Below, one piece after another: positions 4,462 through 5,639 of a stretch of 5,639 nt of DNA (position 1 is the stretch's first letter; every line of letters begins with the position of its first letter). Location of the stretch: positions 1 to 5,639 of the forward strand of contig JAEZFK010000006.1 in assembly GCA_023437715.1 (NCBI GenBank), read 5' to 3'. The DNA is from Bacillota bacterium. Its GTDB lineage: Bacteria; Bacillota; Clostridia; Lachnospirales; Lachnospiraceae. The position numbers were made by a program, and so were the translations under genes. Below the pieces are notes generated by a model. That model had not been told where the DNA came from and did no database searches. It saw only the letters and a list, made by a program, of their open reading frames with translations.

Positions 4462-5639
4462 CTATCTAACGATAACATGTTCTCTGTCCTTTCCTACTCC
4501 AATAAGTCCGATTTTAACCCCAACCAGTTCCTCTATTCTGTTGAGATACTTTTTTGCATTGGCCGGCAAGCCGTCAAAGCTCTTAACACCGGATATATCT
4601 TCATTCCAGGGTTCAAATTCTTCGTATATGGGCTCACACTTAGCTAACTCATTGAGGCTGGCAGGGAAATATCTGATAACCTGGCCCTCATATTTATACC
4701 CAACGCAGAGCTTGATTTCCTTCAGCTTGCCTATGGTATCCACATGATTAATGGCCAGAGCGGTGAGACTGTTTATTTTAGCCGCATATTTAATCATTAC
4801 TGTATCAAGCCAGCCGCATCTTCTGGGGCGTCCTGTGGTTGTACCATATTCCCAGCCCAATTCTCTGATGGTGTCACCGATTTCATTATTTTGCTCGGTT
4901 GGGAAGGGGCCTGCCCCCACTCGTGAGGTATATGCCTTCAAAACTCCGTATACCTCGTTTATATAGACAGGTCCAAGGCCTGAGCCTGTGCATACGCCTC
5001 CGGCTATAGGATTTGAGGAGGTAACATAAGGATAGGTACCGAAATCTATATCCAGGAAATTTGCCTGGGCTCCCTCGAACAAGATGTTTTTACCCTGGTC
5101 TATTGCCTCTCCCAAAATGCTTGTTGTATCGGTTACGTATTTTTTCAGCTTTTCCGCATAGCCCAGATATTCTTCAATGATGGCCTCTGCCTTATATGCT
5201 TTTCCGCCGTATACCTTTTCTATGATAAGGTTTTTAAGTTCCAGGTTTGACTTTACTTTTTTAACAAATTCGTCCTTGTCTATAAGGTCACACATCCTTA
5301 TACCGGATCTTTCAATCTTGTCCGCATAGCAGGGTCCTATACCTCTTTTGGTTGTGCCTATGCTGTTGCTTCCTCTGAAATTCTCCTGAAGTTCATCAAG
5401 ACCTATATGGTAGGGCATGATAAGATGGGCTCTGTCACTGATCAACAAATGATCCGTTGTAATTCCTCTGTCATTTAAGCCCTTCATCTCCTTAAGCAAC
5501 ACAGCGGGGTCAATTACTACTCCGTTACCGATAATACAGGTTTTATTTGTATGAAGTATTCCTGAAGGTATCAGGTGTAAAGCGTATTTTTCTCCATTAG
5601 CTACAATTGTATGTCCGGCATTGTTTCCCCCGGAAAATC
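4462..5639 (-). CDS. purA: Adenylosuccinate synthetase, N-terminus cut by window edge
   Basis: PurA joins IMP and L-aspartate using GTP to make adenylosuccinate, the first committed step from IMP to AMP, in the cytoplasm. The frame is open to the right edge and gives 391 residues. From my memory of the roughly 430-residue E. coli enzyme, about 33 N-terminal residues are missing, including the GDEGKGK phosphate-binding loop. Visible family blocks include GGNNAGHT (with the catalytic His), HLIPSGILH, IGNGVV, GTTKRGIGPCYADK, FEGAQANFLDIDFGTYPYVTSSN, RVGAGPFPTE, TTGRPRRCGWLDTV (substrate loop) and RIEELVGV. The window begins FSGGNNAGHT where FQGG is usual. The end at HVIVR is about five residues shorter than E. 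coli. An internal GTG at 5502 is not the start, since conserved PurA sequence continues upstream of it. The gene ends in its own terminator. Confidence 0.98.
   Translation of the reverse strand, partial: FSGGNNAGHTIVANGEKYALHLIPSGILHTNKTCIIGNGVVIDPAVLLKEMKGLNDRGITTDHLLISDRAHLIMPYHIGLDELQENFRGSNSIGTTKRGIGPCYADKIERSGIRMCDLIDKDEFVKKVKSNLELKNLIIEKVYGGKAYKAEAIIEEYLGYAEKLKKYVTDTTSILGEAIDQGKNILFEGAQANFLDIDFGTYPYVTSSNPIAGGVCTGSGLGPVYINEVYGVLKAYTSRVGAGPFPTEQNNEIGDTIRELGWEYGTTTGRPRRCGWLDTVMIKYAAKINSLTALAINHVDTIGKLKEIKLCVGYKYEGQVIRYFPASLNELAKCEPIYEEFEPWNEDISGVKSFDGLPANAKKYLNRIEELVGVKIGLIGVGKDREHVIVR

Overview
The window is AT-rich and its genes all lie on the minus strand. Spo0B-type kinase, BlaI/M56 and PurA sequences with strong GGAGG-type ribosome binding sites and A/T-rich sigma-A-like promoters point to a Gram-positive Firmicute. 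The class Clostridia is most likely, perhaps a Ruminiclostridium-like lineage; that last placement is an impression, not shown by the sequence.

In the direction of transcription (high to low coordinates) the layout is as follows. (1) purA, adenylosuccinate synthetase, lacks about 33 N-terminal residues at the window edge and ends in its own hairpin terminator. (2) A tRNA-Lys(UUU) gene has a near-consensus promoter, a 13-bp tandem repeat upstream of it and a strong terminator downstream. (3) A two-gene blaI/blaR1-like operon is preceded by a promoter covered by two related operator palindromes with CTTAC/GTAAG half-sites. (4) An intrinsic terminator and a roughly 300-bp gap follow. (5) A Spo0B-type membrane sensor histidine kinase runs off the left edge of the window, just after its G2 ATP-binding motif.

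The most interesting element is the second gene of the bla-like operon. Its N-terminal half is an ordinary BlaR1/MecR1-type M56 membrane zinc protease (HELCH, DRExxCDE). Its extracellular half resembles a miniaturised class B penicillin-binding protein of the FtsI/SpoVD/PBP2 type. The PBP module keeps the N-terminal RGxIxDRNG signature and the whole transpeptidase domain, but the pedestal domain between them is nearly gone. It retains the SxxK serine (STFK) and SxN (SCN), while the third active-site motif KTG is replaced by FAG. It also carries a 20-residue in-frame tandem duplication. By analogy with BlaR1, ligand binding outside the cell would activate the cytoplasmic protease, which would remove the BlaI-type repressor from the operators. 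The lost KTG suggests a sensor rather than a working transpeptidase, and perhaps a ligand other than classical beta-lactams. No beta-lactamase or separate target gene is visible, so within the window the operon appears to control only itself.

The kinase is separated from the bla-like operon by a terminator and has its own candidate promoter, so a functional link is not shown.
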